From positions 1 through 11,644 of the forward strand of contig JAFZBT010000133.1 in NCBI GenBank assembly GCA_017561615.1: a stretch of DNA of 11,644 nucleotides, written 5' to 3'. The notes below the pieces were generated by a model. The model did not search any database. It worked only from the letters and a program-made list of their open reading frames with translations, and was not told the DNA's origin. Below, one piece after another: positions 1 through 6,551 of this stretch. Origin of the DNA: Erysipelotrichaceae bacterium. GTDB lineage: Bacteria; Bacillota_I; Bacilli_A; Erysipelotrichales; Erysipelotrichaceae. The translations under genes were made by a program, and so were the position numbers. Position 1 is the stretch's first letter; each line of letters opens with the position of its first letter.

Positions 1-428
1 ACATCACCAGAGTAGAGGTGCAGAACATCACTCCGCCGCGCACCATTCAGGAAGCGATGGAGAAGCAGATGAAGGCCGAGAGAGAAAAGAGAGAAGCCAT
101 CCTGAAGGCCGAAGGTGAGAAGCAGTCAGCGATCACCAGAGCTGAAGGCGAGAAGGAATCGGCGATCTTAAGAGCTGAGGCCGTCAAGGAGCAGCGGATC
201 AGGGAAGCTGAAGGTGAGGCCAAGGCCGTCGAGAGAATGGCCCAGGCCAAGGCCGAGGCGATCAGACTGGTGAACAGCGCCCAGCCGTCAAGTCAGTATC
301 TTTCACTGCGCTCCCTGGAGGCCGCGGAGAAGATGGCTGATGGCAACGCCACCAAGATCATCGTCCCTTCCGATCTGCAGAATCTGGCCGCCACGGTCGC
401 TGCCGTCACGGAAACAATAAAGAAGTAA
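1..428 (+). CDS. SPFH/band-7 (stomatin, QmcA-like) protein, C-terminal part
   Basis: This is the 3' end of a gene that starts left of the window; the reading frame is open from base 3. Family role: SPFH/stomatin proteins form oligomeric scaffolds on the membrane and affect microdomains and protease activity. Seen here: the sequence ITRVEVQNITPP, typical of the end of the SPFH core, then a long charged helix built on roughly 11-residue units (AILKAEGEKQS, AITRAEGEKES, AILRAEAVKEQ), the hendecad coiled coil of this family. An Ala/Ser-rich tail ends in KIIVPSDLQNLAATVAAV, close to the usual 'vP.dl..la' C-terminus. A GTG at 18 could be taken as a start, but the conserved family sequence runs straight through it, so the gene is partial rather than a 136-residue protein. 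The N-terminal membrane anchor and most of the band-7 domain lie off the edge. Family assignment is firm; the exact substrate is unknown. Confidence 0.88.
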   Translation, partial: ITRVEVQNITPPRTIQEAMEKQMKAEREKREAILKAEGEKQSAITRAEGEKESAILRAEAVKEQRIREAEGEAKAVERMAQAKAEAIRLVNSAQPSSQYLSLRSLEAAEKMADGNATKIIVPSDLQNLAATVAAVTETIKK

Positions 429-435
429 TCATGAG

Positions 436-460
436 AAGCCTGTCGGTAGATGGGCTTTTT
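436..460 (+). terminator. Weak hairpin plus T-run after the SPFH gene
   Basis: AAGCC (436-440) can pair with GGCTT (453-457), leaving a 12-base loop, followed by TTT to base 460. The stem is only 5 bp, so this is at best a partial terminator or attenuator between the SPFH gene and the small membrane protein. Readthrough into the next gene is likely, because no clear promoter is visible between them. Confidence 0.3.
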
Positions 461-480
461 ATGTGAAGGAGAAAACCGCG

Positions 481-1044
481 ATGAAAGGGAAAAAACTTAA
501 CGTCAAAAGACTGATGGGCATTCTCTTTCTTATGGCTTCGCTGATCATGGCGGGCATCAGGCTGACCATGGATCCGTACGATTATTCCGGCGCCGCAGCC
601 TTTGACATTCACGGGTCACATGACAACCGGGCTGTCTTCGTTGAGATCGAGGCTCTGGAAGAGTCCTTTGCCCACGATGATGAGCTGCTGTACTGCCTGG
701 GCTATGGAGGTTCAGCGGCATACGTCATCGCCCTGCCGGCCGAGACACTGGAAGCTCTCCGGCAGAAGGAACACTTCATATCCAGCGATCAGCTTCTGAT
801 GATCTTCGATCAGCCCCAGATGCTGACCGGCTGCAGTCAGTCCCTTTCTTCCAGACTCAGAAAGCTGATCATGGACGAATATCATCTTGATGAAGCCCAG
901 CTCGGGCAGAACCTTGGCGAGAGCTTTCTGGCCGTCGGCCAGCCGGTTAACCGGGATAAGGCCGCCGTCCTGACTGCCGGTGCCGCCATCTTACTGACCG
1001 CCGGCATTGTTTGCCTGCTGAAGAAAGGAAAAAGGACCCGATAG
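481..1044 (+). CDS. Small membrane protein with two transmembrane helices, function unknown
   Basis: I do not recognise this protein family. The chosen ATG gives 187 residues and has an AAGGAG (466-471) nine bases upstream; a GTG at 463 in the same frame overlaps that site and is rejected. Seen in the protein: a basic N-terminus (KGKKLNVKR), a hydrophobic segment at about residues 11-28, a mostly polar acidic domain of about 130 residues, a second hydrophobic segment at about 161-180, and a basic tail (KKGKRTR). The positive-inside rule puts both ends in the cytoplasm and the middle domain outside. The middle contains two cysteines (in LLYCLGYGG and LTGCSQS) that could form a disulfide, but this is only a possibility. 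It lies 52 bases after the SPFH gene and is probably co-transcribed with it. Such neighbours are often membrane partners, but no function is claimed. Confidence 0.72.
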   Translation: MKGKKLNVKRLMGILFLMASLIMAGIRLTMDPYDYSGAAAFDIHGSHDNRAVFVEIEALEESFAHDDELLYCLGYGGSAAYVIALPAETLEALRQKEHFISSDQLLMIFDQPQMLTGCSQSLSSRLRKLIMDEYHLDEAQLGQNLGESFLAVGQPVNRDKAAVLTAGAAILLTAGIVCLLKKGKRTR

Positions 1045-1068
1045 GGAGAAGAATGGCGGTTTTGGGGT

Positions 1069-1097
1069 TTGTAAAGGACCCGTCCATCTGCTAGAAT
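1069..1097 (+). promoter_or_regulatory. Promoter of the gcv operon (extended -10)
   Basis: TTGTAA (1069-1074) and TAGAAT (1092-1097) are separated by exactly 17 bases. TG at 1089-1090, one base before the -10, makes an extended -10 element. Transcription should start near 1103-1105, about 20 bases before the first paired base of the glycine riboswitch. This is the expected layout for a sigma-A-type housekeeping promoter. Confidence 0.75.
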
Positions 1098-1122
1098 AAA
1101 AGTAGAAAAAGACATATATCAT

Positions 1123-1282
1123 TTTCGGATGAAGGGACCGGGAGAGACCAGATGCTGGCGCCGAAGGGGAAGCAGAAACTCTCAGGCAAAAGGACCGGTT
1201 CTGGACGAAACTCTGGAGAGCGTAAGCACCAAAGAAGCAATCCTCCGGGAGAATCTTTCAGGTAAGACACAGAGGCAGGGAA
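1123..1282 (+). promoter_or_regulatory. Tandem glycine riboswitch (two aptamers, kink-turn leader)
   Basis: This leader RNA senses glycine and controls the gcv operon. Aptamer 1: P1 is GGACCGG (1135-1141) with CCGGTTC (1195-1201). The conserved core GGGAGAGACC, GCCGAAGGGG and ACTCTCAGGCAAAAGGA is present, with a CCAG/CTGG hairpin at 1148-1158. Aptamer 2: core TGGAGAGC, CACCAAAGAAGC and CTTTCAGGTAAGAC, with P1 formed by CTCT (1211-1214) and AGAG (1271-1274). The leader TTTCG (1123-1127) can pair with CGAAA (1206-1210) in the linker. With GATGAAG on one side and TGGA on the other, this matches the leader-linker kink-turn known in tandem glycine riboswitches. The last P1 strand shares bases 1272-1274 with the terminator stem, so glycine binding should weaken termination and turn the genes on, as established for Bacillus subtilis gcvT. 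The final bases (1275-1282) belong to the expression platform. Confidence 0.95.
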
Positions 1283-1303
1283 TTATTTCTCTGCCTCCGT
1301 TTT
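1272..1303 (+). terminator. Riboswitch expression-platform terminator
   Basis: GAGGCAGGGAA (1272-1282) pairs with TTCTCTGCCTC (1287-1297) in 11 bp with one G-U pair and a TTAT loop, followed by CG and TTTT (1300-1303). The 5' arm overlaps the 3' strand of aptamer 2 P1 by three bases (1272-1274), so the two helices exclude each other at their base. The T-run is short, which suggests a terminator that is easily relieved. The gcvT ribosome binding site (AAGGAG, 1308-1313) lies outside the hairpin, so control is by termination rather than by hiding the site. Confidence 0.82.
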
Positions 1304-1322
1304 GCATAAGGAGAAATACATT

Positions 1323-2414
1323 ATGGAACTTAAAACCCCGCTGTATGATGAGCATGTGGCCCTGGGCGGCAAGATCGTACCCTTTGCCGGCTATCTTCTG
1401 CCGGTCCAGTATCCCACCGGCGTGATCAGGGAACACATGGCTGTCCGCATCGCTGCCGGTCTGTTTGATGTCTCGCACATGGGCGAGATCACCTTCCGGG
1501 GACCGACGGCCCTGCAGTCGCTCAACCACATCATCACCAACGACTATGCCGGCATGCCCGTCGGCAAGGTCCGCTACGGCATCATGTGCAACGAAAGGGG
1601 CGGCGTCATCGACGATCTGATCGTCTACAAGTTCGCCGAAGATTATTACTTCGTCGTCGTCAACGCCTCCAACCGCCACAAGGACTTTGCCCACATGAAG
1701 GCCAACATTCTGGGGGGAACCGAGATCGCCGACATTTCCGACGATCTGGCTCAGGTAGCCCTGCAGGGCCCCAAGGCCTTTGAAATCATGGGTCAGCTGC
1801 TGGAGGAGCAGGATATCCCCCAGAAGTACTACACGGCCAAAGAGCATGTGCTGATCGACGGCATGGACTGCATCATCTCCTATACCGGCTATACCGGCGA
1901 AAAGGGCTTTGAGATCTATACGGCCAAGGAGAATGCGGTCAGGCTGTGGCGGCTGCTGTTAGAGACCGGGGAACCGCTGGGACTGATTCCCTGCGGACTG
2001 GGAGCCCGCGACACGCTGCGTCTGGAAGCGGCCATGCCGCTGTACGGACACGAGATGGACGACGAGATCTCGCCGCTGGAGACCAACCTGAACTACGGCG
2101 TCAAGATGAACAAGGAAGAGTTCATCGGCAAAAAGGGCCTGGAAGCCAGAGGTGAACCCCAGATCACCCGCGTCGGTCTGCAGATGGTGGACCGCGGCAT
2201 CATGCGGGAACATCAGGACGTCTATGTCGGCGAAGAAAAGGTGGGTCATACCACCAGCGGAACCATGTGCCCGTATGTCAACAAGGCCGTGGCCATGGCC
2301 CTGATCGACAGAAAGTACAGTGACATCGGCCAGATCGTGGAAGTTGATGTCCGGGGAAGGAAACTGAAGGCGGAAGTCATCGCGCTGCCTTTCTATAAAA
2401 GAGAAGATAAATAA
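1323..2414 (+). CDS. gcvT: Glycine cleavage system T protein (aminomethyltransferase)
   Basis: GcvT takes the aminomethyl group carried on lipoyl-GcvH, releases ammonia and transfers the one-carbon unit to tetrahydrofolate, giving 5,10-methylene-THF in the cytoplasm. The protein is 363 residues, normal for the family. Visible motifs: FDVSHMGE (48-55), GGVIDDL (93-99) in which Asp97 matches the family's essential folate-site aspartate, NASNR (114-118), YTGEKGFEIY (190-199), and GLGARDTLRLEAAMPLYGHE in the second half. It ends in the usual LPFYKR stretch. The ATG has AAGGAG nine bases upstream. An in-frame TTG at 1302 lies just behind the terminator stem, before that site, and is rejected. It is the first gene of the riboswitch-controlled operon; gcvH follows after 19 bases. 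Confidence 0.97.
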   Translation: MELKTPLYDEHVALGGKIVPFAGYLLPVQYPTGVIREHMAVRIAAGLFDVSHMGEITFRGPTALQSLNHIITNDYAGMPVGKVRYGIMCNERGGVIDDLIVYKFAEDYYFVVVNASNRHKDFAHMKANILGGTEIADISDDLAQVALQGPKAFEIMGQLLEEQDIPQKYYTAKEHVLIDGMDCIISYTGYTGEKGFEIYTAKENAVRLWRLLLETGEPLGLIPCGLGARDTLRLEAAMPLYGHEMDDEISPLETNLNYGVKMNKEEFIGKKGLEARGEPQITRVGLQMVDRGIMREHQDVYVGEEKVGHTTSGTMCPYVNKAVAMALIDRKYSDIGQIVEVDVRGRKLKAEVIALPFYKREDK

Positions 2415-2433
2415 TTGAGGAGGAAGAAAGAAC

Positions 2434-2820
2434 ATGTTTAACACACCCGAAGAACTCAGATATGCCAAGACCCATGAATGGGTGAAGGAAGAAGAAGGCC
2501 TGGCCGTCATCGGCCTGACCGATTACGCTCAGGACGCCCTCGGCGACATCGTCTTCGTCAACCTGCCGATGGAAGGCGACGTGTTTACCGCCGGAGAGAG
2601 TTTCGCGGACGTTGAGTCCGTCAAGGCCGTTTCCGACGTCTACGCTCCCGTCAGCGGCACGGTTGCCGAAGTAAACCAAGAACTGCTGGACAACCCGGCA
2701 GCGATCAACGAGGACCCCTACGGTGCCTGGCTCATCAAGATAAGAGATGTTCAGTATGACGAAGAGCTGCTGGACAGCGAAGCCTATCAGAAAGTCTGCG
2801 AAGAAGAACACGAGGCCTAG
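2434..2820 (+). CDS. gcvH: Glycine cleavage system H protein (lipoyl carrier)
   Basis: GcvH is the small mobile carrier of the complex. Its lipoyl-lysine swings between the P protein, the T protein and dihydrolipoamide dehydrogenase. The 128-residue length fits the family. HEWV (14-17) and [19 protein letters not shown] (27-45) are typical, and the lipoylation site is [12 protein letters not shown] with Lys64 as the modified residue. GAGGAGG (2417-2423) gives a strong ribosome binding site ten bases before the ATG. A dedicated lipoate ligase in the same operon (lplA) can supply the cofactor. The stop is followed after three bases by the gcvPA start, so translation is likely coupled. Confidence 0.97.
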   Translation: MFNTPEELRYAKTHEWVKEEEGLAVIGLTDYAQDALGDIVFVNLPMEGDVFTAGESFADVESVKAVSDVYAPVSGTVAEVNQELLDNPAAINEDPYGAWLIKIRDVQYDEELLDSEAYQKVCEEEHEA

Positions 2821-2823
2821 AAG

Positions 2824-4131
2824 ATGGGCCGCTATGTAATATCATCGCCAAAGCAGCAGAAGGAAATGCTCAGGGAGATCGGGGCGGAAAGCCTGGAAGA
2901 TCTTTATCAGGCCGTTCCCGAAGCCACCAAGCTCAGAAAACTTGATCTGCCGGAAGGAATGAGCGAACTGGAAGTCGGTCAGAAAGTCAGGGTCATGGCC
3001 GCTGCCAACCAGAAGTACGACCGGATCTTCCGCGGAGCCGGTGCCTACAGTCACTACATTCCCGCGGTAGTGCGCTCCGTGACCGCCAAGGAACAGTTCG
3101 TCACCACCTATACTCCCTACCAGGCGGAGATCTCTCAGGGCGTTCTGCAGTCGATCTTCGAGTATCAGACCCAGATCTGCGAGCTTACCGGTCTGGATGT
3201 TTCCAATGCCTCGGTCTATGACGGCGCCGTCGCCATTGCCGAAGCCATCTTCATGACGCAGGAGCGGAAGAAGAGCACCATCCTGATGAGCGAAAACCTC
3301 AATCCGGAATACATCGCCGTCGCCAGAACCTACTGCGAAAGCCGCAACGTAGAGATCAGGATGCTCGCCAGCGAAGCAGGACGCACCTCCATCGACGACC
3401 TGCAGAAGCAGCTCAATGAGGAAACCGCTGCCGTCGTCATTCAGTCTCCCAACTACTACGGCATCATTGAAGATGTTGAACAGCTGGCTCAGAAGGCCCA
3501 TGAGGCCGGAGCCCGGCTGATCCTTTCCGCCAATCCCATTGCCCTGGGCCTGCTCAGGAGCGCCGGGGAACTGGGGGCGGACATCTGCGTCGGCGAAGGC
3601 CAGCCTCTCGGCCTGCCGTTAGGTTTCGGCGGTCCGTATCTTGGCTTCATGGCCTGCCGGAAGGAACTGATGCGCAAGCTGCCGGGCCGCATCGTCGGCC
3701 AGACCGTCGATCATGACGGCCGGCGCTGCTATGTCCTGACTCTTCAGGCCCGTGAGCAGCACATCCGCCGTGAGAAGGCGTCATCCAACATCTGTTCCAA
3801 TGAGGCCCTGTGCGCGTTGACCGCTTCCGTCTATCTGGCGGCTGTCGGTCCCGACGGCCTCAGACAGGTCGCCGTCAACAGCAGTTCCCATGCTCATTAC
3901 CTGCAGAAAAAGCTGGCTGAGGCCGGCTATCCGCTGGTCTACGATCAGCCCTTCTTCCATGAATTTCTGGTCCGTGTTCCCCATGCCCGCCTGGTCGAGG
4001 AAAAACTGGCCGAAAAGGGCATCCTCAGCGGTCTGGTGATCGGCGAGGACAGAATGCTGTGGTGCGCCACGGAGCTCAACAGCAAGGCCGACATCGATGA
4101 GGTCGTGGCCTTAGTGAAGGAGGTTGGCTGA
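2824..4131 (+). CDS. gcvPA: Glycine dehydrogenase (decarboxylating) subunit 1
   Basis: This is the N-terminal half of the P protein, encoded as a separate subunit as in many Firmicutes and archaea. With GcvPB it decarboxylates glycine and loads the aminomethyl group onto lipoyl-GcvH. It adopts the aminotransferase fold but does not carry the PLP lysine. The length, 435 residues, is normal. Visible family blocks are FRGAGAYSHYIP (69-80), YTPYQAEISQG (96-106), FEYQTQICELTGLDVSNAS and SVYDGAVAIAEA (from 130), and a glycine-rich GEGQPLGLPLGFGGPYLGF stretch near residue 260. The start is three bases after the gcvH stop, with only a short GAGG (2812-2815) as ribosome binding site, which points to coupled translation. 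Its own 3' end contains the AAGGAGG used by gcvPB. Confidence 0.96.
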   Translation: MGRYVISSPKQQKEMLREIGAESLEDLYQAVPEATKLRKLDLPEGMSELEVGQKVRVMAAANQKYDRIFRGAGAYSHYIPAVVRSVTAKEQFVTTYTPYQAEISQGVLQSIFEYQTQICELTGLDVSNASVYDGAVAIAEAIFMTQERKKSTILMSENLNPEYIAVARTYCESRNVEIRMLASEAGRTSIDDLQKQLNEETAAVVIQSPNYYGIIEDVEQLAQKAHEAGARLILSANPIALGLLRSAGELGADICVGEGQPLGLPLGFGGPYLGFMACRKELMRKLPGRIVGQTVDHDGRRCYVLTLQAREQHIRREKASSNICSNEALCALTASVYLAAVGPDGLRQVAVNSSSHAHYLQKKLAEAGYPLVYDQPFFHEFLVRVPHARLVEEKLAEKGILSGLVIGEDRMLWCATELNSKADIDEVVALVKEVG

Positions 4132-4133
4132 AG

Positions 4134-5567
4134 ATGAAACTGCTGTTTGAAATCAGTAAACCCGGACGTCACCAGGATCTGATTCCCGGATGCGATGTCG
4201 AGACATTTGAATTTGATGAGAAAGACCTGCGCCAGAGCGCGCCCAGGCTGCCTCAGCTCTCGGAAGTGGAGCTGGACCGCCACTATTCCGCTTTGGGCAG
4301 GCAGGTGCACGGAGTAAATGACGGACCCTATCCGCTGGGCTCCTGCACGATGAAATACAATCCGCAGATCGACGAGCAGATGGCCGCTCTTGAAGGCTTC
4401 GCCGGCATCCATCCCCTGCAGCCGCTGGACAGCGCGCAGGGATGCCTGGAAGTGCTGCATGACGCCGGCAAACTGCTGTGCGAGATCACCGGCATGGCGG
4501 CGATGACCTTCCAGCCGGCCGCCGGCGCGCATGGCGAATATACCGGCCTGCTGCTGATCAGAAAGTACCATCTGGATCACGGTGACGGGAAGCGTACCAA
4601 GATCATCGTTCCCGATTCCGCTCACGGAACCAATCCGGCCAGCGCCACGATGGCGGGCTTTGAAGTCGTCAACATTCCTTCCAATGACCGGGGAGGCGTT
4701 GACCTGGAAAAGCTCAGGGAAGCCGTCGGCGATGACACGGCCGGACTGATGCTGACCAATCCCAATACCCTGGGCCTGTTTGACCCCAACATTCTGGAGA
4801 TCACCCGCATCGTTCATGAAGCCGGCGGTCTGTGCTACTATGACGGCGCCAACATGAACGCCATCATGGGCCGGGTAAGACCGGGCGACATGGGCTTCGA
4901 CTGCATTCATCTCAACCTGCACAAGACCTTCGCCACCCCGCACGGCGGCGGCGGTCCGGGTGCCGGACCCGTTGGATGCAAGGATTTCCTGCGCGCCTAT
5001 CTGCCTTCACCGCTGGTAGATAAGCAGGATGGGAAATACGTTCTGATCAGACCGGAACAGACCCTGGGACAGGTCAGAAGCTTCCAGGGCAACTTCCTGG
5101 TCGTCGTCAAGGCTCTGACCTACATCCTGACTCTGGGCAGGGAAGGAATCATTGAGGCCAGCGGCAATGCCGTGCTCAATGCCAACTACCTGATGGAAAA
5201 GCTGAAGAAATACTATGACGTTCCCTACAGCGATCAGAAGTGCATGCACGAATTCGTCATGTGCCTGCAGGGTCTGAAGAACGAGACCGGCGTTTCCGCC
5301 ATGGACATCGCCAAGGGCTCGCTGGATTTCGGCATCCATCCTCCCACCATGTACTTCCCGCTGATCGTCCACGAAGCGCTGATGCTGGAACCGACGGAAA
5401 CGGAAAGCCGGGAGTCCCTGGATGAAGTCATCGACATCTTCGTGAAGCTGCATCAGCTGGCGCATGAGGATCCCGCCTATCTCAACAGCGCTCCCCATAA
5501 GTGTGCCATCAGCCGCCCGGACGAAGTGCAGGCGGCCCGCAGCCCGATTCTGAAATACGAATTCTAG
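4134..5567 (+). CDS. gcvPB: Glycine dehydrogenase (decarboxylating) subunit 2, PLP-binding
   Basis: This is the catalytic C-terminal half of the P protein, holding pyridoxal phosphate. The PLP lysine is Lys264 in NLHKTFATPHGGGGPGAGP, a hallmark of the family. DSAHGTNPASA (His164 region) and YYDGANMNAIMGR are the other conserved cofactor-pocket segments, and PLGSCTMKYNP near residue 67 is also diagnostic. The 477-residue length fits. AAGGAGG (4117-4123) lies inside the end of gcvPA, ten bases before this ATG, and the two genes are two bases apart, which suits a subunit pair needed in equal amounts. lplA follows after three bases. Confidence 0.97.
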   Translation: MKLLFEISKPGRHQDLIPGCDVETFEFDEKDLRQSAPRLPQLSEVELDRHYSALGRQVHGVNDGPYPLGSCTMKYNPQIDEQMAALEGFAGIHPLQPLDSAQGCLEVLHDAGKLLCEITGMAAMTFQPAAGAHGEYTGLLLIRKYHLDHGDGKRTKIIVPDSAHGTNPASATMAGFEVVNIPSNDRGGVDLEKLREAVGDDTAGLMLTNPNTLGLFDPNILEITRIVHEAGGLCYYDGANMNAIMGRVRPGDMGFDCIHLNLHKTFATPHGGGGPGAGPVGCKDFLRAYLPSPLVDKQDGKYVLIRPEQTLGQVRSFQGNFLVVVKALTYILTLGREGIIEASGNAVLNANYLMEKLKKYYDVPYSDQKCMHEFVMCLQGLKNETGVSAMDIAKGSLDFGIHPPTMYFPLIVHEALMLEPTETESRESLDEVIDIFVKLHQLAHEDPAYLNSAPHKCAISRPDEVQAARSPILKYEF

Positions 5568-5570
5568 AAC

Positions 5571-6551
5571 ATGATCAGCAGGCTGAAGGTGATCACCTCA
5601 CCGCAGACTTACCCCTATTACAATCTGGGACTGGAGCTCCATCTGCTGGAAACGGCAGCTGAAGGCGAGTGCATCCTTTATCTGTGGCGCAACCGCCGCA
5701 GCGTCGTTGTCGGCCGCAATCAGCTGGCCGAAAACGAATGCGACCGCCAGGCGCTGGAAGCCGACGGCGGCTTTCTGGTCCGCCGTAAAAGCGGCGGCGG
5801 AGCTGTTTACCACGATCTGGGAAACCTGAACTTCACCTTTCTGATGCCCACGCCGGAATTCGATGAGGCCAGGCAGAGCGAAGTGATACTGAAGGCCATG
5901 GGCCATCTGGGACTGGACTGTCAGAAGACCGGCCGCAACGACCTGCTCATTGACGGCCGCAAGTTCTCCGGACATGCCTACTATCACCATCAGGGTCACA
6001 GCTACCATCACGGCACCATCATGCTGGATGTCAGCATGGACGATCTGGAGAAATACCTGCATGTCTCTCGGCTGAAGCTGCGGGACAGGCATGTCAGATC
6101 AGTGCGCTCCCGGGTGATCAATCTCCGGGAACTTAAGGGCGATCTGACCATGGATCAGCTGAAATCGGCGCTGACGGACAGCTTTGAAGAAGTCTACGGC
6201 CGGAAAACTGAAACGCTGACCGCTGGCGATCTGGACGAAGGCAGGATCGAAGAATATCAGCAGATGTTCGCGTCGCCTGAATGGATAAATGACCGGATCA
6301 GGGAATACCGCTGCCGGGCGGAAAACCGCTATGACTGGGGCGTGATCCGGATCGATTACGACCTGGAAGACGGCGTGATAACCGGCTGCGCCATCCATAC
6401 CGACAGCCTGCAGGCTGATTACCTCAGCGAACTGCCTGAGATCATTGCCGGCAAAAGGCCGGAGCAGCTGAGAGAGGTTCTCACGGACAGTCAGTACGGA
6501 CAGATTAACAGCGACATCGCTGATCTGCTGAACGGAAAGGAGCAATCATGA
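5571..6551 (+). CDS. lplA: Lipoate-protein ligase A family protein
   Basis: This enzyme activates free lipoate with ATP to lipoyl-AMP and transfers it to the lysine of acceptor proteins, here most likely Lys64 of GcvH. The 326 residues cover both the catalytic domain and the C-terminal accessory domain. Key motifs are RRKSGGGAVYHDLGN (71-85), which contains the lipoyl-adenylate binding loop, and GRNDLLIDGRKFSGHAYY, in which Lys131 matches the catalytic lysine of E. coli LplA. The start lies three bases after the gcvPB stop and has no convincing purine-rich ribosome binding site (upstream is AATTCTAGAAC), so it is probably translated by coupling to gcvPB. The stop overlaps the lpdA start as ATGA. 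Whether it prefers free lipoate, octanoate or another protein's lipoyl group cannot be read from the sequence. Confidence 0.94.
   Translation: MISRLKVITSPQTYPYYNLGLELHLLETAAEGECILYLWRNRRSVVVGRNQLAENECDRQALEADGGFLVRRKSGGGAVYHDLGNLNFTFLMPTPEFDEARQSEVILKAMGHLGLDCQKTGRNDLLIDGRKFSGHAYYHHQGHSYHHGTIMLDVSMDDLEKYLHVSRLKLRDRHVRSVRSRVINLRELKGDLTMDQLKSALTDSFEEVYGRKTETLTAGDLDEGRIEEYQQMFASPEWINDRIREYRCRAENRYDWGVIRIDYDLEDGVITGCAIHTDSLQADYLSELPEIIAGKRPEQLREVLTDSQYGQINSDIADLLNGKEQS

Noticed and set aside
120..215. Tandem DNA repeat in the SPFH gene
   Set aside because: The repeated GCTGAAGG-type units encode the 11-residue coiled-coil repeats normal for this family, so it is protein architecture rather than a mobile or regulatory repeat.
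1031..1082. Direct repeat AAAGGACCCG at 1031-1040 and 1073-1082
   Set aside because: Only ten bases, one copy inside a coding end and the other within the promoter spacer; no palindrome or element boundary goes with it, so chance is enough.
1302..1322. TTG as an earlier start for gcvT
   Set aside because: It lies just behind the terminator stem and before the AAGGAG site; the added residues MHKEKYI encode the ribosome binding site itself, and the ATG at 1323 matches the family N-terminus.
1182..1847. Minus-strand open frame opposite the riboswitch and gcvT
   Set aside because: It crosses the riboswitch and the conserved first half of gcvT; no independent coding evidence.
3945..4943. Minus-strand open frame of 332 codons opposite gcvPA/gcvPB
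   Set aside because: It spans the junction of two firmly identified genes and has no domain or ribosome binding site; it is a reverse-frame shadow.
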